A stretch of 64,000 bases of DNA. Origin: Arctopsyche grandis. Lineage: Eukaryota; Arthropoda; Insecta; Trichoptera; Hydropsychidae. Location of the stretch: contig NC_135358.1 in the NCBI RefSeq assembly GCF_051622035.1, positions 1,180,501-1,244,500 on the forward strand, written 5' to 3'. The notes beneath the pieces were generated by a model. The model was given only the letters and a program-made list of their open reading frames with translations. It did not search any database and was not told the origin of the DNA. A program made the translations under genes and the position numbers. Every line of letters begins with the position of its first letter. Within the stretch, counting starts at the first letter, position 1. Below are positions 53,340 through 64,000 of the stretch, piece after piece.

Positions 53340-54440
53340 ATTTTTTGATTTTTAAATGCTTTTTATTATTACTAAATTATGTTCACAATACATCTTATAT
53401 TTATTTTAATAGCTACTGATCTACTGATCATTTTCTATTTTACAATTTTAATTTAATTTTGTTAATAATCATAGTATTATATAATATTATTCTAATGTTA
53501 ATGTACAGCATAATAGGAAAAAGAGCTCAAAAACCTATTTACAATTCTTATAAATGCTCATAATACATCTAATACATAATATTAATTAAAGACTCTCTAA
53601 AGTCGACGATCTAAAGCAGATTGTGTTTAGGTAATCTGTGTTTATACCTGAAGAGTATAGACATTTTGTTGTAATTACTTTTTCTTTCTCTTATTTTATG
53701 TACGTAGTAACAATAGGTGAAGTTTTATGATCATGCGAAAATTCTAACTCGAGATTTTGACTGATTCAAACTTAGAATCGATCACTGATCACGTTTTCAT
53801 GATCTAGAAAAATTAGGTTTGGGTGTCTGTGTATTTTGAGGATTTTTTGAACACCGTTAGTCCTATCGAACTGAAACTTAGTATCGGCTACTGAAATTCT
53901 CAATGATGTGAGGTGATTTTTTTTCAAATTTTTAAGTTGACCGGAATTGGTACCTCCCCTTATAGGTTTTTTTAAGTTTTTGAATTTAATTATCTCCCAA
54001 ACCGCTAACCGAATCAGACTGAATTTTTTACATGCAATAGAAATTGTAAATTTTATACCACAATATTTTTTACTTTTATATACAATACTTTTACTCTAGA
54101 GAATCGAGGTTTTTTATGTTTTTCTTATAAATCTATTGGTTTATTGAACTGAAATTTCATATCTATAAGTATAAGCTTAATACCAAGCTATGTATGTATG
54201 TATAAAATTTGGTAAGCATTCGTCACCCGGAAGTGGAAGTTTACTCTTGTTCGATTTTTCTTCCACTATTTTTTTCGACCCATTAGATATGCGTGCTCTT
54301 CACGAATAAAATCAAGTATAATTCTTGTATTAATGTTATTTAACCGGAAGTGGGATTTTTCCTCTAAGAAAGGTCAAAAATTTTGTGACCATGATTCTGT
54401 CCACACCCCTAAACGTATCAAACTAAAAATTTATATTTGT
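53340..54440 (+). repeat. Dispersed repeat cluster
   Basis: Three blocks are repeated elsewhere in reverse orientation: 53340-53640 (25483-25735), 53815-54010 (28440-28690) and 54100-54440 (63590-63900). Motifs such as CACCCCTAAACGTATCAA and ACCGGAAGTGG recur. Probably non-coding parts of an unidentified transposon. Confidence 0.65.
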
Positions 54441-55814
54441 ACTTTTTACGTGCTAACTCAGAGCTGATAAGGTTTTGTTCAGAATTCGTAAACCGGGAGT
54501 AGTATTTTTTTTTAAACAATATTTCATTATTTTATTTTGACCTTTGAAATTATTTTATTTTCTTGATATTTAATTTATATAATAATGATAGTGATTTCAA
54601 GTATTGAAAAAAATTTGAAGAAAATCTGATAGCTGGAAGTAGAACTTTTGTCTTGTGCAAGTTTCCATACATTTTAGCTCAATTTGTATCGCTGTCATAG
54701 TTATTAGTATTTCATAATCTGTCTGTACGGTTCAATATCGAATTTTTTTTATATTTTTTTGTAACCATCTTATATTCCTCAAATACATAGATAAAGTCAT
54801 GGGTTGGTTTCATTGGGTGATTTTTTTCGTAATGCTAAAGTAAAACCACTGGAGAACATCTTCACATAATTTTGTAGTATCTGAACTGTAAAAATACCTC
54901 GACCATAAGAATTGCAATAATTTAGTCAACACTTGTCGAAAGTGTAAAAGTCGTTTTATTTTCCAAGTCTCTACAAGTCTGATTTAAGATCGAATATCGA
55001 ATCCACACTTCATATTTTAAAATTGACATTTAAAATTTGCGATGATTATAACATGGCCGGCTGTGCTAAAAATACAATCTGATTAAATTTGCGGAAACTC
55101 CATTTATTTACGGTATTCTCGTTCCCATGCTTCCTGAAAATATAGGGTAACGATATTTGCACAGGTGGTGACGTCACGGGAAGGGAACGCTCCCCCACCC
55201 CGTTTCTCCGAACTGAACTACCACTATTAATTGGAGCGCCACATATTCAAAGATTTCTCTGGATTATCTGTGATAGATGGGTCGTGCGGTGGAAATAGCC
55301 GAAACAAACTATATGTATCGTGTATAGTAAATATTTAAAATGATGGATGTAAACATTTGTGTACGAAAATAATTAGGGACAGACTATAAATAGTGGCAGC
55401 TCCAGAGACGAGCTGGAGCTCGCATGCTCGTATGTGTATGTATGGTATACATCATAATACATTTATGTAAGGGATATATTTATGCGAATGATGAAACGCA
55501 TCCTATGACGTCAGCACACGAAGGAAGACGGATGGTGGTGCTCTCCCCCTCTCCAGTACTTGATCAATGAAAATCCTCACAACTAGGTCATTGGTGCTCC
55601 GCCCCACACTCAAGCCCTGGGGCTCTCCTATACCCCAAGCCCGGGAATCGAATCCCTCTTTGGCCTAGGACCGACCCAACGTTCCAAAAGATTTGGCAGA
55701 ATTTTATCACTCTCGAATCAACCTTCTGGAACCACTTACAGTAAAATCCCTTTAAACTTATCAAAAGTCATAGTATTTTGATCGTCATCAACCATTTATC
55801 AAATAAATCTTCTC
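54441..55814. other. Intron sequence, no gene seen
   Basis: AT-rich to 55100, then more balanced (55150-55720) with CCCAAGCCCGGGAATCGAAT near 55640, possibly a decayed tRNA-like SINE head. Confidence 0.45.
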
Positions 55815-56424
55815 CAGTGGCGTAGCTACCGCGCCCGCAGACCCCGCAATGCGGGGGGCGCGCCTTTTTCACAGATTTTTTAATTTGTTCCGTAATTTTT
55901 TTTAAATAACTTTTTTAAAAACTTCTCTTATTTTTCAACCTATTTGTACTATATGTATGTAAATACATTATTATACATGTTTTGAATTCATCCTCATTGT
56001 GTAATTGATCTATGCCAATAGTGCTAGAAAACCAACCTTTTTTCCATCTTTTGAACGTCAGTGCCACTTTTCAACCTATTTTCCGAGAATTCTCTTTTAT
56101 TCTTGTATATATTTTTCCAATGTGTAAACAATAAAACAAAATTATATGATTAAAACCAATAAAATTTGGGAACAGGTGGGAATTTTTTAAGGAAAATTCA
56201 CCATCAGTTACTTTAAACAGATTGTGCACTGCTTGTTGGTCGTCCAGATTAAACTACATATTAATGCACTTCGATATATAGGTACATATACCGATACGTA
56301 AAAAAGGTATAAATTATTAATTTGGAAAGTTATTTTGCTGTAAGTATATAATATGAATATATGGGGGGGGGGGAGCCTTAAAATATTTTGCGGGGAGGCA
56401 CCAGGAATTCACGCTACGCCACTG
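55815..56424. mobile_element. hAT-like element, 610 bp
   Basis: Ends CAGTGGCGTAGC and GCTACGCCACTG, with GC-rich subterminal GCGGGGGGCGCGCC. The expected 8-bp duplication is not evident, so the copy is old or one edge is misread. No transposase. Confidence 0.75.
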
Positions 56425-56830
56425 CTCTTTATATTCAGCCATTCCCTCACTATGTACATATGTATATCAGTCCAACCATTTATTTATTTACTTTTCATAA
56501 CAGAGTCATTCTAATACAATATCTCCTCCCTTATCTTGTAATTGCATTAGCTCTTATGTATCAGCTATCTTCATCATTCTTTTCAAATTAGTATCATCTT
56601 ACTTTGAACAACACTTATCAATCTGACCACATATTTAATTACTTCAGCTCAAAATTATTTGTGATCTGCTTTGTTGCATCATGCATTATCTCAAATGCCA
56701 TTCCCAGTGGTGTCACCCCAATTATAGAACAAAGGGTTTCCAATTTATATACATTTTTTTTCGTCCAAGGCATTACGTGAAAATTTAAATTAAAACGAAA
56801 ATAAATATTAATTTCAATTTTTACATAATA

Positions 56831-58076
56831 ATGACTTGGATGAAACTTTTTCTTATCGTTTTCAAGTTATGTTACAGCCTTTGTTTGTTTATTTTTGCCT
56901 GTTATTTTTATTATTCCAAATATGGTCCAAAATATGTAGCAGGAAGAAATTTTAAAACTATTATATGTTATGGTATAATAGGTATGATATATGAGAGAAT
57001 TTCAGAGGATTTTCAGAAAATATATGAAAAATTAAGCCAACTTTTGAACGCGGTGAGTTGCAATTCTTTTTGAATTGTGAATAGAGGGTTTATGAAAATC
57101 ATAACCGAATTGAAAATCGACAAGGGGAACCATCGTAGTCTGGATAGGTACTGCTGAGCAACGATGAATAGGTAAAATTTTGCCAATATGGCGCAACAGG
57201 CTAGGATCGATGACAGAGCGAACGTAGCATAAAAATTCGCAGCTGAAAACACGACCAAGAGAAGTGCGTTTTAAAAAATTATAAGAATATCGTAAGAACT
57301 ATAGGTATGTATATAAATTTGACTCCAAAACTACCTGCTGATTTCACTATCTATGCAATTTAAGGTTCAATGGAAGGACTGGAAGACATGGCTGTATCAA
57401 CTTTTGTCCTTTCAGTTGAAACGACTGAGCTATTGCTGAATTAAGAGTATTGGAAATCAACTAATTGCATTAATTACACCAATCAATTTATGCTAGAAGT
57501 TGAGTTTTGACGTTTCCCAATCAGCTATACTACCTTTGGTCTAAATTTCAAGAAAATTGGGTTGAAAATTATACTGCTCACTCTTTGTTTGGAGTATGGG
57601 CCACAAAATCTGATACATTTGCACTGCAATGTTGCTTATAAATCAGCATTAAAAACTTTATCAGTTATATTTATCCCTTCGTCTTTCTAAGTATACCACT
57701 ATTCCAACTTGACGATTATTAATATGCAAAAAATTAATCATTTTTACAATAGTAGTGCTTTTGAACTATATTCTAAATTCCAAGAGCTATCCGACTTCTC
57801 AATGAAATCGTTGCTGCTGAACCTGAATGTGATATTTTTCTCCTCATTGAGCGTAGGTTTTCTATTTATTATTAATTTAACCTATTTGTCTGGTAGGTTA
57901 TTTTAACCTTAAATTTGTTTGCTAGCCTGCGATCATTATTTTCATAATTGGATGTGATGTATAAGTGGAATTTTGATCTTCTGTCTTCTATTTCCGCATC
58001 ACAGGGATGTTTTCTATTTGCGGCTGGTTCTTATATACTGGTGCTAGCTGTAGATATAAGAAATTACCTACTTTAA
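56831..58076 (+). pseudogene. Possible gustatory/odorant receptor-like remnant
   Basis: Three pieces on the plus strand. A hydrophobic frame, MTWMKLFLIVFKLCYSLC and onwards, at 56831-57051 ends at a GTGAGT donor. A second piece at 57753-57852 (ELSDFSMKSLLLNLNV) ends at a GTAGGT donor, phase 0. A third at 58005-58076 begins after ACAG and reads GCFLFAAGSYILVLAVDIRN then stop. The last two resemble the C-terminal TM6-TM7 part of insect chemoreceptors, which have phase-0 introns there. The middle of the gene is not seen. It could be a pseudogene nested in the DGK-like intron, or chance. Confidence 0.3.
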
Positions 58077-58504
58077 TATTTTTACTTTATCTGCTATTAT
58101 TATAATGCTTTATTTTTTTTATGATTATGCATAAACATATTTTTTGTCTGTGTATAAATGTATGCATATATTTTTAATTTTATCATCTCTCTTTGTCTAT
58201 TTTTTCGACCATTGTGGTGCATTAGAGACTCCTGAAATACCACAATTGTCCAAACTTGAACTTAAAATAAATAAATGTGCGTTAAATTTGGGATAAAACC
58301 GAACACGAAATACGCATAATAGCATTTCGAATCAATATTTTGAATGTATTTAATTGAAAAAATGATAGCAGGGCCAAAAATGCTTCGCGACAACTTAACA
58401 ACGAAGATTATTTGGCGACGTCAATGAAAGCTGTCGCAGATTCTGGAAACACCTCTCAATCACTTAATCACCACGCATTTTTAGAAACCAATTCGATTAT
58501 TTTA

Positions 58505-58827
58505 TATAAAGCTTTAAACAGAGTGGACACGTGTTCAAATCCCACTGGTTTCTGGTGGCCAGACCTTGGATTTATGACTGCAGGCCGTTCGTTTCCTATC
58601 AGAATTTTTTTGATTTTCATTAAAACGGCTCCAACAAATTGGCAACCTTACCCATTTTCTCGGAAAATCTTGAGTTTTCAGCAATCTCTAATTTTACCGA
58701 TTTGTATAAAATGCTGCATATTTACATATAAATGTCTCTGTGGATGTTGATTGATATGTATTTAAAGAATTTTTTAAAAATGCTGCAAATTTACAAATTT
58801 TATCATTTACATATGTCTCTGTGGATG
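58505..58827 (+). mobile_element. SINE copy
   Basis: GTGTTCAAATCCCACTGG box B, CCAGACCTTGGATTTATG and repeated TGTCTCTGTGGATGTT tail. It ends at the TTAA MITE. A fragment of that MITE family also lies at about 58455-58500. Confidence 0.75.
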
Positions 58828-58831
58828 TTAA

Positions 58832-59072
58832 CCACTCAATCGCCACGCCTTTGTAGAAACTGATTCTAATATTTTATTATATGTATGTGCTTAGTGTCAA
58901 CCCTTGACACTACCTCTTGAATATATCGCTAACTAACGAAAAATATTGACTTTTTTCATTTTCATTAGTATCACAGGATATTTTTAGATGTCCCTGTGAA
59001 GAAACCGAAATGAAATTCGATAGCCTTAAATACTAAGGAGCGCGCACCTGTGCGCTTATGGCGGTGAAGTGG
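58832..59072 (+). mobile_element. TTAA MITE, 241 bp, second copy
   Basis: Ends CCACTCAATCGCCACGCC and GGCGGTGAAGTGG with exact TTAA on both sides (58828-58831 and 59073-59076). Confidence 0.88.
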
Positions 59073-59159
59073 TTAAGGCTCAGAGCACATTACTATGTAT
59101 GATATCGTCGAATCGATAGATGCATTGGACAATGGTCTGGCGACAAATGCACCATTGCA

Positions 59160-59680
59160 GGTTCATATGTAACCTTTGAACTTAAAGCGGATACCTCCGG
59201 GTCGCTCAGGCACCGGTTGCGACCCCGGGAGATGCAGCAGAGCCTGGTAGCAGCGCGTGACGCACGCTTCAGCCCCTGGCCCCCCTGGCCCCTCTGGCCC
59301 CTCCGCCCCTCGGTTCTGGTCGTGCCGGCAGGCATGAACGGGAGGCCTCGTGATCAATGGGGGACCCAATGTAGGTCACAGCCGGCACGGCGGGTCGTTG
59401 CACCGGCCGGGGGCCCATTCAGCTGCGCCCCTTCGTCCCGCGCCCCTCCGGCCTTCAACCCCCCCGCAACCTCCCCTCAGCAGGGTCTCTGCCCCCTCGA
59501 CCACCTCGCGACCCAAATAAAGACTCGACATTATACAACATTGGAGCTAAAAATAGCTCACCCATTCCTCCTCTTGTTGCCAACGTAGCCCCCCCCCCTT
59601 TCACCTCCCCCCCCATCCATTTCCTGCACATAGCCTTCCCTCCATCCACCCCTTCGAACCTCCCTTGACAAGTTCACCTG
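59160..59680. other. GC-rich island of unknown function
   Basis: Abrupt GC-rich segment in AT-rich surroundings, with C-runs and CCCCTGGCC-type repeats. Frames on both strands are open but low in complexity. AATAAA at 59515 on the plus strand. It could be an exon or promoter of an unidentified gene, or transferred sequence. Confidence 0.35.
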
Positions 59681-59921
59681 TTCAATTTTAGCAATGTATG
59701 CATTTTGTTACTTTCATATTGCCATGTGAAAATGAAAAGGGGGGGGGTACAAAATGTATATTTATTTTTGATATTCATTCTAAATTATATTTAAAACATT
59801 TTTTAATATGGGTACCCATCTTCAAAAAATAATAAAACTATCATTGCTTTTGATAAAATAGAATTTAAATTTCACGTTCAATTTAACGATTTGTATTATT
59901 TTTTTTTTAATAAATATAATG

Positions 59922-60126
59922 TATAATTTAGAAAGAGACTTTGTATGTAAATAAGGTTTAAAGGTTTGCGTGGGAGCATCGAAAACAAATCAAAGTTTCT
60001 ATGACGACGATATCGATATCGATGAATATTATTTTTTTTCAACTCAAATAAATTTAATAAAAAAACAACTGAATGTTTACTATAAGATTAGCCATGTTTA
60101 AGCCGTTTATATTACAAAAACCACTA
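59922..60126 (+). mobile_element. Helitron-like element, 205 bp
   Basis: Starts near TATAATTTAGAAAGAGAC and ends CACTAG before T at 60126. Shares ATATCGATATCGAT and GTTTAAGCCGTTTATATTAC with the array at 51.2 kb. The terminal hairpin is lost. Confidence 0.6.
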
Positions 60127-61877
60127 GTAATCAATATATCGAAGTTTGAGTAGTTTAATACTGACAGTTAATAACATTAACTGAATCTTAAAAAAAATAT
60201 GTGCAAAGTACAAATATGTATATGTATACTTCTAAATATAATTTCGATGTGATTTAAATATATCACAAAAATATTTACATATATAATAATATATTTATAG
60301 AAAGATTTTTAAATAAATTTGACTGCGGTGCAACATAATGTGTTGTTTTTGACATTTTTAATGTACATTGAAGGTATTGAAAAAATAATTTTTAACCGCG
60401 GCGCATGCTTTTATATATTTTATACTTATTAAACATATCGAATAAACGGAATGTTTTCAAAATACCAAAATAATAATTGTTTTATACATTTCTATAGAAC
60501 CGCTGCACAGTGTAGTCATTTGCAGATATGCCTAAACATTCACGACTTTTATATTTTAACTATTAAAATATTATCTTTTTATATTGTTAAATACCTATAC
60601 TATGATATAGCATTAATACAATTTTATTTAGTTGTGTCAAAAGCCCATCACACTAGATCAAACTTGGGACTCGAGATATGCAACGAAATAGATTTGTACT
60701 GGGTGCATTTGTGACTTCCGAATTGGAGTTCAATTGTGCTCTAATCGAAAGCTTTTTAACTAACTTTTCGATTGAATATTACTTAAAAAGGTATGCTCTA
60801 ATATATTTAAATAAAATCATATGAAAAATATAATTAATTTTTATAGAAATTTTGATTAGAATATCCACCGCCTGAGTTTGATATATCTTGTAAAAATTAA
60901 AAAGTTCCCAAGGGTTTTTAAAGTAGACCTCTGCTCGACTCCGCCATGAATTTAATTAATTATTAAATTTGAATCATTCAACTATAAGAAACTGCAACAA
61001 TTTACCGTCAAAAATTGTCACAAAGTCTTAATTTTTTAGGTTAAACTCGTATCTTTATTATCAGCGCGCTGATGCCAAATATGCAACCACTATACAATTT
61101 TACCTAAAAGCTACTGGATTAGGTGCATCAGGGTTGCTCAGAAGATAAAAGATAAAACGACAGCATGTTGTAAATAATATTTTTGTGGAATTGGTCCGTG
61201 GATTTCCTTTTGTCAGCACCTATCTTGGGTTAAACATATTTTTTGTCCCGGCCAAAGGTTGCCGACCCGCGACCTAAGTCAATCTGTCACAGTGCGTGCG
61301 AGAACACCCCACATGTGTCTACAAGCCATATACCATGTTCGCATATTACAATGCTAGCCTCCCCCTAATTTTCTTCCTAATCAACCTGTTGACTGGTGAA
61401 TGAGCATACATACGCACACGTGGCTCGTGGAAAAAATGGCCGTTCCTCAATGAATCCTCGTCGTATTGCAACACTTTCAAATCAGCCATGTCATCGTGAA
61501 TCTGTCGGTGCGATAAGCCGGGGAAAAAAGCGTGTATACCTACAGTCTAATCATTTGTGTAAATTGTAGTATGTGCTCATTATCTGAAATGCCAAACAAA
61601 CAATAGACAAAGCTTCGCTCACGTGTGTGACGCATATGTGGAACACATGGGACGTGTTGTACAAATACGTACAATCTAGTATGTGACGGTGTAACAATGC
61701 GAGCATTTTCAGCTATTGATGTTGGACTCGATTTACCTGTCTATCTAGCGACCTCTTTGCGAATTGGACTTTGCGAATTGATTCTTGTTGAATCATTTGT
61801 ACTAGATCTTAGAGGTGAGATTCGATTCATGGAGGGACACGCGGTACAGGTAGTCATTGAGACTCTTTCAGCGCTTT
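60127..61877. other. Intron sequence, no gene supported
   Basis: AT-rich to 60950. 61200-61880 is more balanced and a 60-codon frame before the MITE (61697 onwards) has no recognised domain. Confidence 0.45.
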
Positions 61878-62052
61878 GGGCCGGGCCGCACCGTGCAACT
61901 TTGTCGGCCGACTTGTTGCTCGACACGAAAAAATGTATGGAAATGTGTGCGACAAACAAGTTGACGAGTGTGGCATGTCCCATCTACCTGCATGCATTGG
62001 TCTGGTCGCCCTCAACCAAGTTGTTCGCGAGTTGAGCGGTGCGTCCCGGCCC
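61878..62052 (-). mobile_element. 175-bp MITE, copy 2
   Basis: Reverse-oriented twin of 12918-13092. Left flank TTT, right flank TTA, so the 3-bp duplication is imperfect. Confidence 0.88.
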
Positions 62053-62211
62053 TTACAGTCGCGGTATTACACAATATACCAAGGTAAACTGAATTTGCAT
62101 TCAACACAAACTTATACGTACACTCTTCTGGGTCTGTAAACTAAATTTCGAACAATTTATCTAGAGTCTAAATACTTTATTTTTTACAATTTCGCCATAG
62201 TGACATTACAG

Positions 62212-62535
62212 ATTAGCTCCAGATCGTCACTGTGGCTAATTTATTACAAGACATTGAAAATTCACAATTAACGAGACATCTAAATACATAATTATTACAT
62301 ACATACACATGTATATCGAAACAATACCTGACATCTACAGTCAGATATTACAAACATCGTATAAATACGATTAATAACATTTTTCATGTAACAGTACGAA
62401 TTTTTACATTCGATAAACAACCACAAAGACATCTATGTATGGTGAGAAATCTGGCGAAACCTGAGATATAACAATAACTCAAGGTTTGCAGCAGAAAATT
62501 GGGAAGGAAAAGCCAATTTTACAGGAACCGTTGAA
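62212..62535 (-). mobile_element. SINE copy, truncated head
   Basis: Same subfamily as 19795-20245 (ACCTGAGATATAACAATAA, GACATCTATG); stops at AGGAACCGTTG. Confidence 0.65.
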
Positions 62536-62695
62536 ATTTGGTATGCTATCTCATAATACTCCAACTTTAAACCCTACCAAAACCTTAAAAGGATTTTTTT
62601 TCAACTTTCAAACCTCCAAGCGATTTCGGCTAGTTCATATTTATATGTAAATACATACACATATATTAATTATATGTGATACATATATTTACATA

Positions 62696-63210
62696 CAGTG
62701 GCGGACTGGCCATACAAGCGAACATGCCCGATGGCATGTGGGCCCCACTATCTGTTAGAAAATATGGGCCCTCAGTAAAATTAAATAACTTTTTATTAAA
62801 TTAACTCATCAACCAGCGATTTAAATTAAGTTCATACTTTAAAAATAACATTTGATTATACTTCGACGATATAGTAAGATTTAAATACACAATTTTAAAC
62901 AGTTTCCATCCACACATCCATGTATATAGAAATATAGGATAGGGGACCCCTCCCCAAAATCCCGATTTTCGATTAACATTAATTGAAAATATTATGCATT
63001 TTTTTCAGGGACGTAATTTGGTGGGGGGCATAGGAGGGCACTCAACCCCCTAAGTTAAGGAATAGTGTGAATTTAGAAAATATTATGAATTTAATGATTA
63101 ATGAGATTCTATGGATCTATGAATGCTACGTTTATTTCTTATGTATGTTACTTTTGGGTAACTAATAAAATAATCGCTGCCATGTGCTTTGAAAAAAAAA
63201 ATTATTTTGG
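62696..63210 (-). mobile_element. hAT composite, partial second copy
   Basis: CAGTGGCGGACTGGCC start is the reverse of the 45671 end. It continues to 63005, then the nested CAGGGACGTAATTT element begins at the same junction as in copy 1. Homology fades near 63210. Confidence 0.85.
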
Positions 63211-64000
63211 TTTTTAAGTGGTATGCCGTGGGTAAAATTCTTAGAAATTGTTCATTCTATAGAAAGGTCCCCTTTACTTTATTTCGCCTCAAAAACAGAT
63301 GTGTAACGTTTATTTTTTCAAAAGTTTGTATATTTTTTGTTTTCAAGAAAGATTTTAAATTAATATTTTACTGAATCGGTTCAATCACAATTGATTTTAT
63401 TTTTTGTCGTATTTTTATTTTATGTATTTGCAGACGTCCATTCTCTCACGAAACAACGAATGAGATGAATTTAAACTTCATGTGTAACAGATTCGGTCCA
63501 AAAAAAGTTTTAGTTATTTAATAAAATTGCTTTCTGACCAATACCTTATCAAATTTAGTACACAAAGAATACAAATATAAATTTTCAGCTTGATACGTTT
63601 AGGGGTGTGGTAAAAAATTTTTTTGACTTTTTTAAGAGGAAAAAATTCCACTTCTGGTTAATTAAATTTGACGATTTTTTTTAATTATATTTTCATCACA
63701 TTGATACAAGGAATTATACATAAAATCGTGAAGAGCAGACATATTTAAAGGGTCGATTAAAATAGTGGAAGAAAAATCCGGTAAACAGCCAACAGGAGTA
63801 AACTGTCACTTTCGGTTAACGGGTGTTCACGAAATTTTATATATAACTTGGCATTAGGTTTATAATTATAGATATGAAATGTCAGTTGAATACGTCGAAA
63901 CAAAAGTTTCCGAGAAAAAAATAAAAATACCTCGATCTTATAGGGTAAAAGTACTACTTCTGGTTGAGATAAAAATATTTTTTTATTTACATACATATCC
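63211..64000 (-). repeat. Repeat related to 54.1 kb, to window end
   Basis: 63590-63900 matches the reverse of 54100-54440 (GATACGTTTAGGGGTGTG, AAATTCCACTTC). The first 380 bp hold nothing recognised. No gene. Confidence 0.55.

Overview
The window is nuclear DNA of an insect (at least an arthropod), AT-rich and dominated by transposable elements. The genes have GT-AG introns, their proteins are typical animal orthologues, and no bacterial signal is present. CCTAA-type runs (compare the insect telomere unit TTAGG) and many tRNA-headed SINEs fit an insect. The order or species cannot be named from the sequence.

Host genes. Four can be modelled. PPM1G, a PP2C-family phosphatase (+, 5229-10132), has seven coding exons encoding about 642 aa. 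IFT20, an intraflagellar transport protein (-, 11877-12475), has three exons encoding 131 aa and is convergent with PPM1G. The glucosidase II beta subunit PRKCSH (+, 16458-21801) has two coding exons encoding 528 aa and ends in HDEL. The fourth is the first coding exon (+, 36772-36910) of a C1-domain protein, most like diacylglycerol kinase theta; its first intron fills the remaining 27 kb. A possible chemoreceptor-like remnant lies at 56.8-58.1 kb. These are unrelated housekeeping genes and do not form a functional cluster.

Layout. 1-4.9 kb: a nest of one LTR-retrotransposon family (one partial LTR, one solo LTR, one complete non-autonomous copy) in and beside a Harbinger relic. The LTRs carry repeated perfect heat-shock elements upstream of a TATA box, and the primer site matches tRNA-Trp. 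5-12.5 kb: PPM1G and IFT20. 12.5-16.3 kb: MITEs and a Harbinger relic split by a hAT element. 16.3-21.9 kb: PRKCSH with a Tigger fossil and SINEs in its intron. 22-36 kb: repeats, including a young MADF-bearing Harbinger element with long inverted repeats, LINE 3' ends, and a palindromic element flanked by a 19-bp target duplication. 36-41 kb: GC-rich promoter, first DGK-like exon and a repeat-poor intron stretch. 41-64 kb: intron with nested hAT, SINE and TTAA elements, a head-to-tail Helitron array and twin MITEs.

The most notable observations are the heat-shock-element arrays in the LTRs close to PPM1G, the 364-bp palindrome with its unusually long duplication, the tandem Helitrons, and heptamer minisatellites at all three modelled forward-strand promoters. 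All coordinates were read by eye, so ends of old repeats are approximate.
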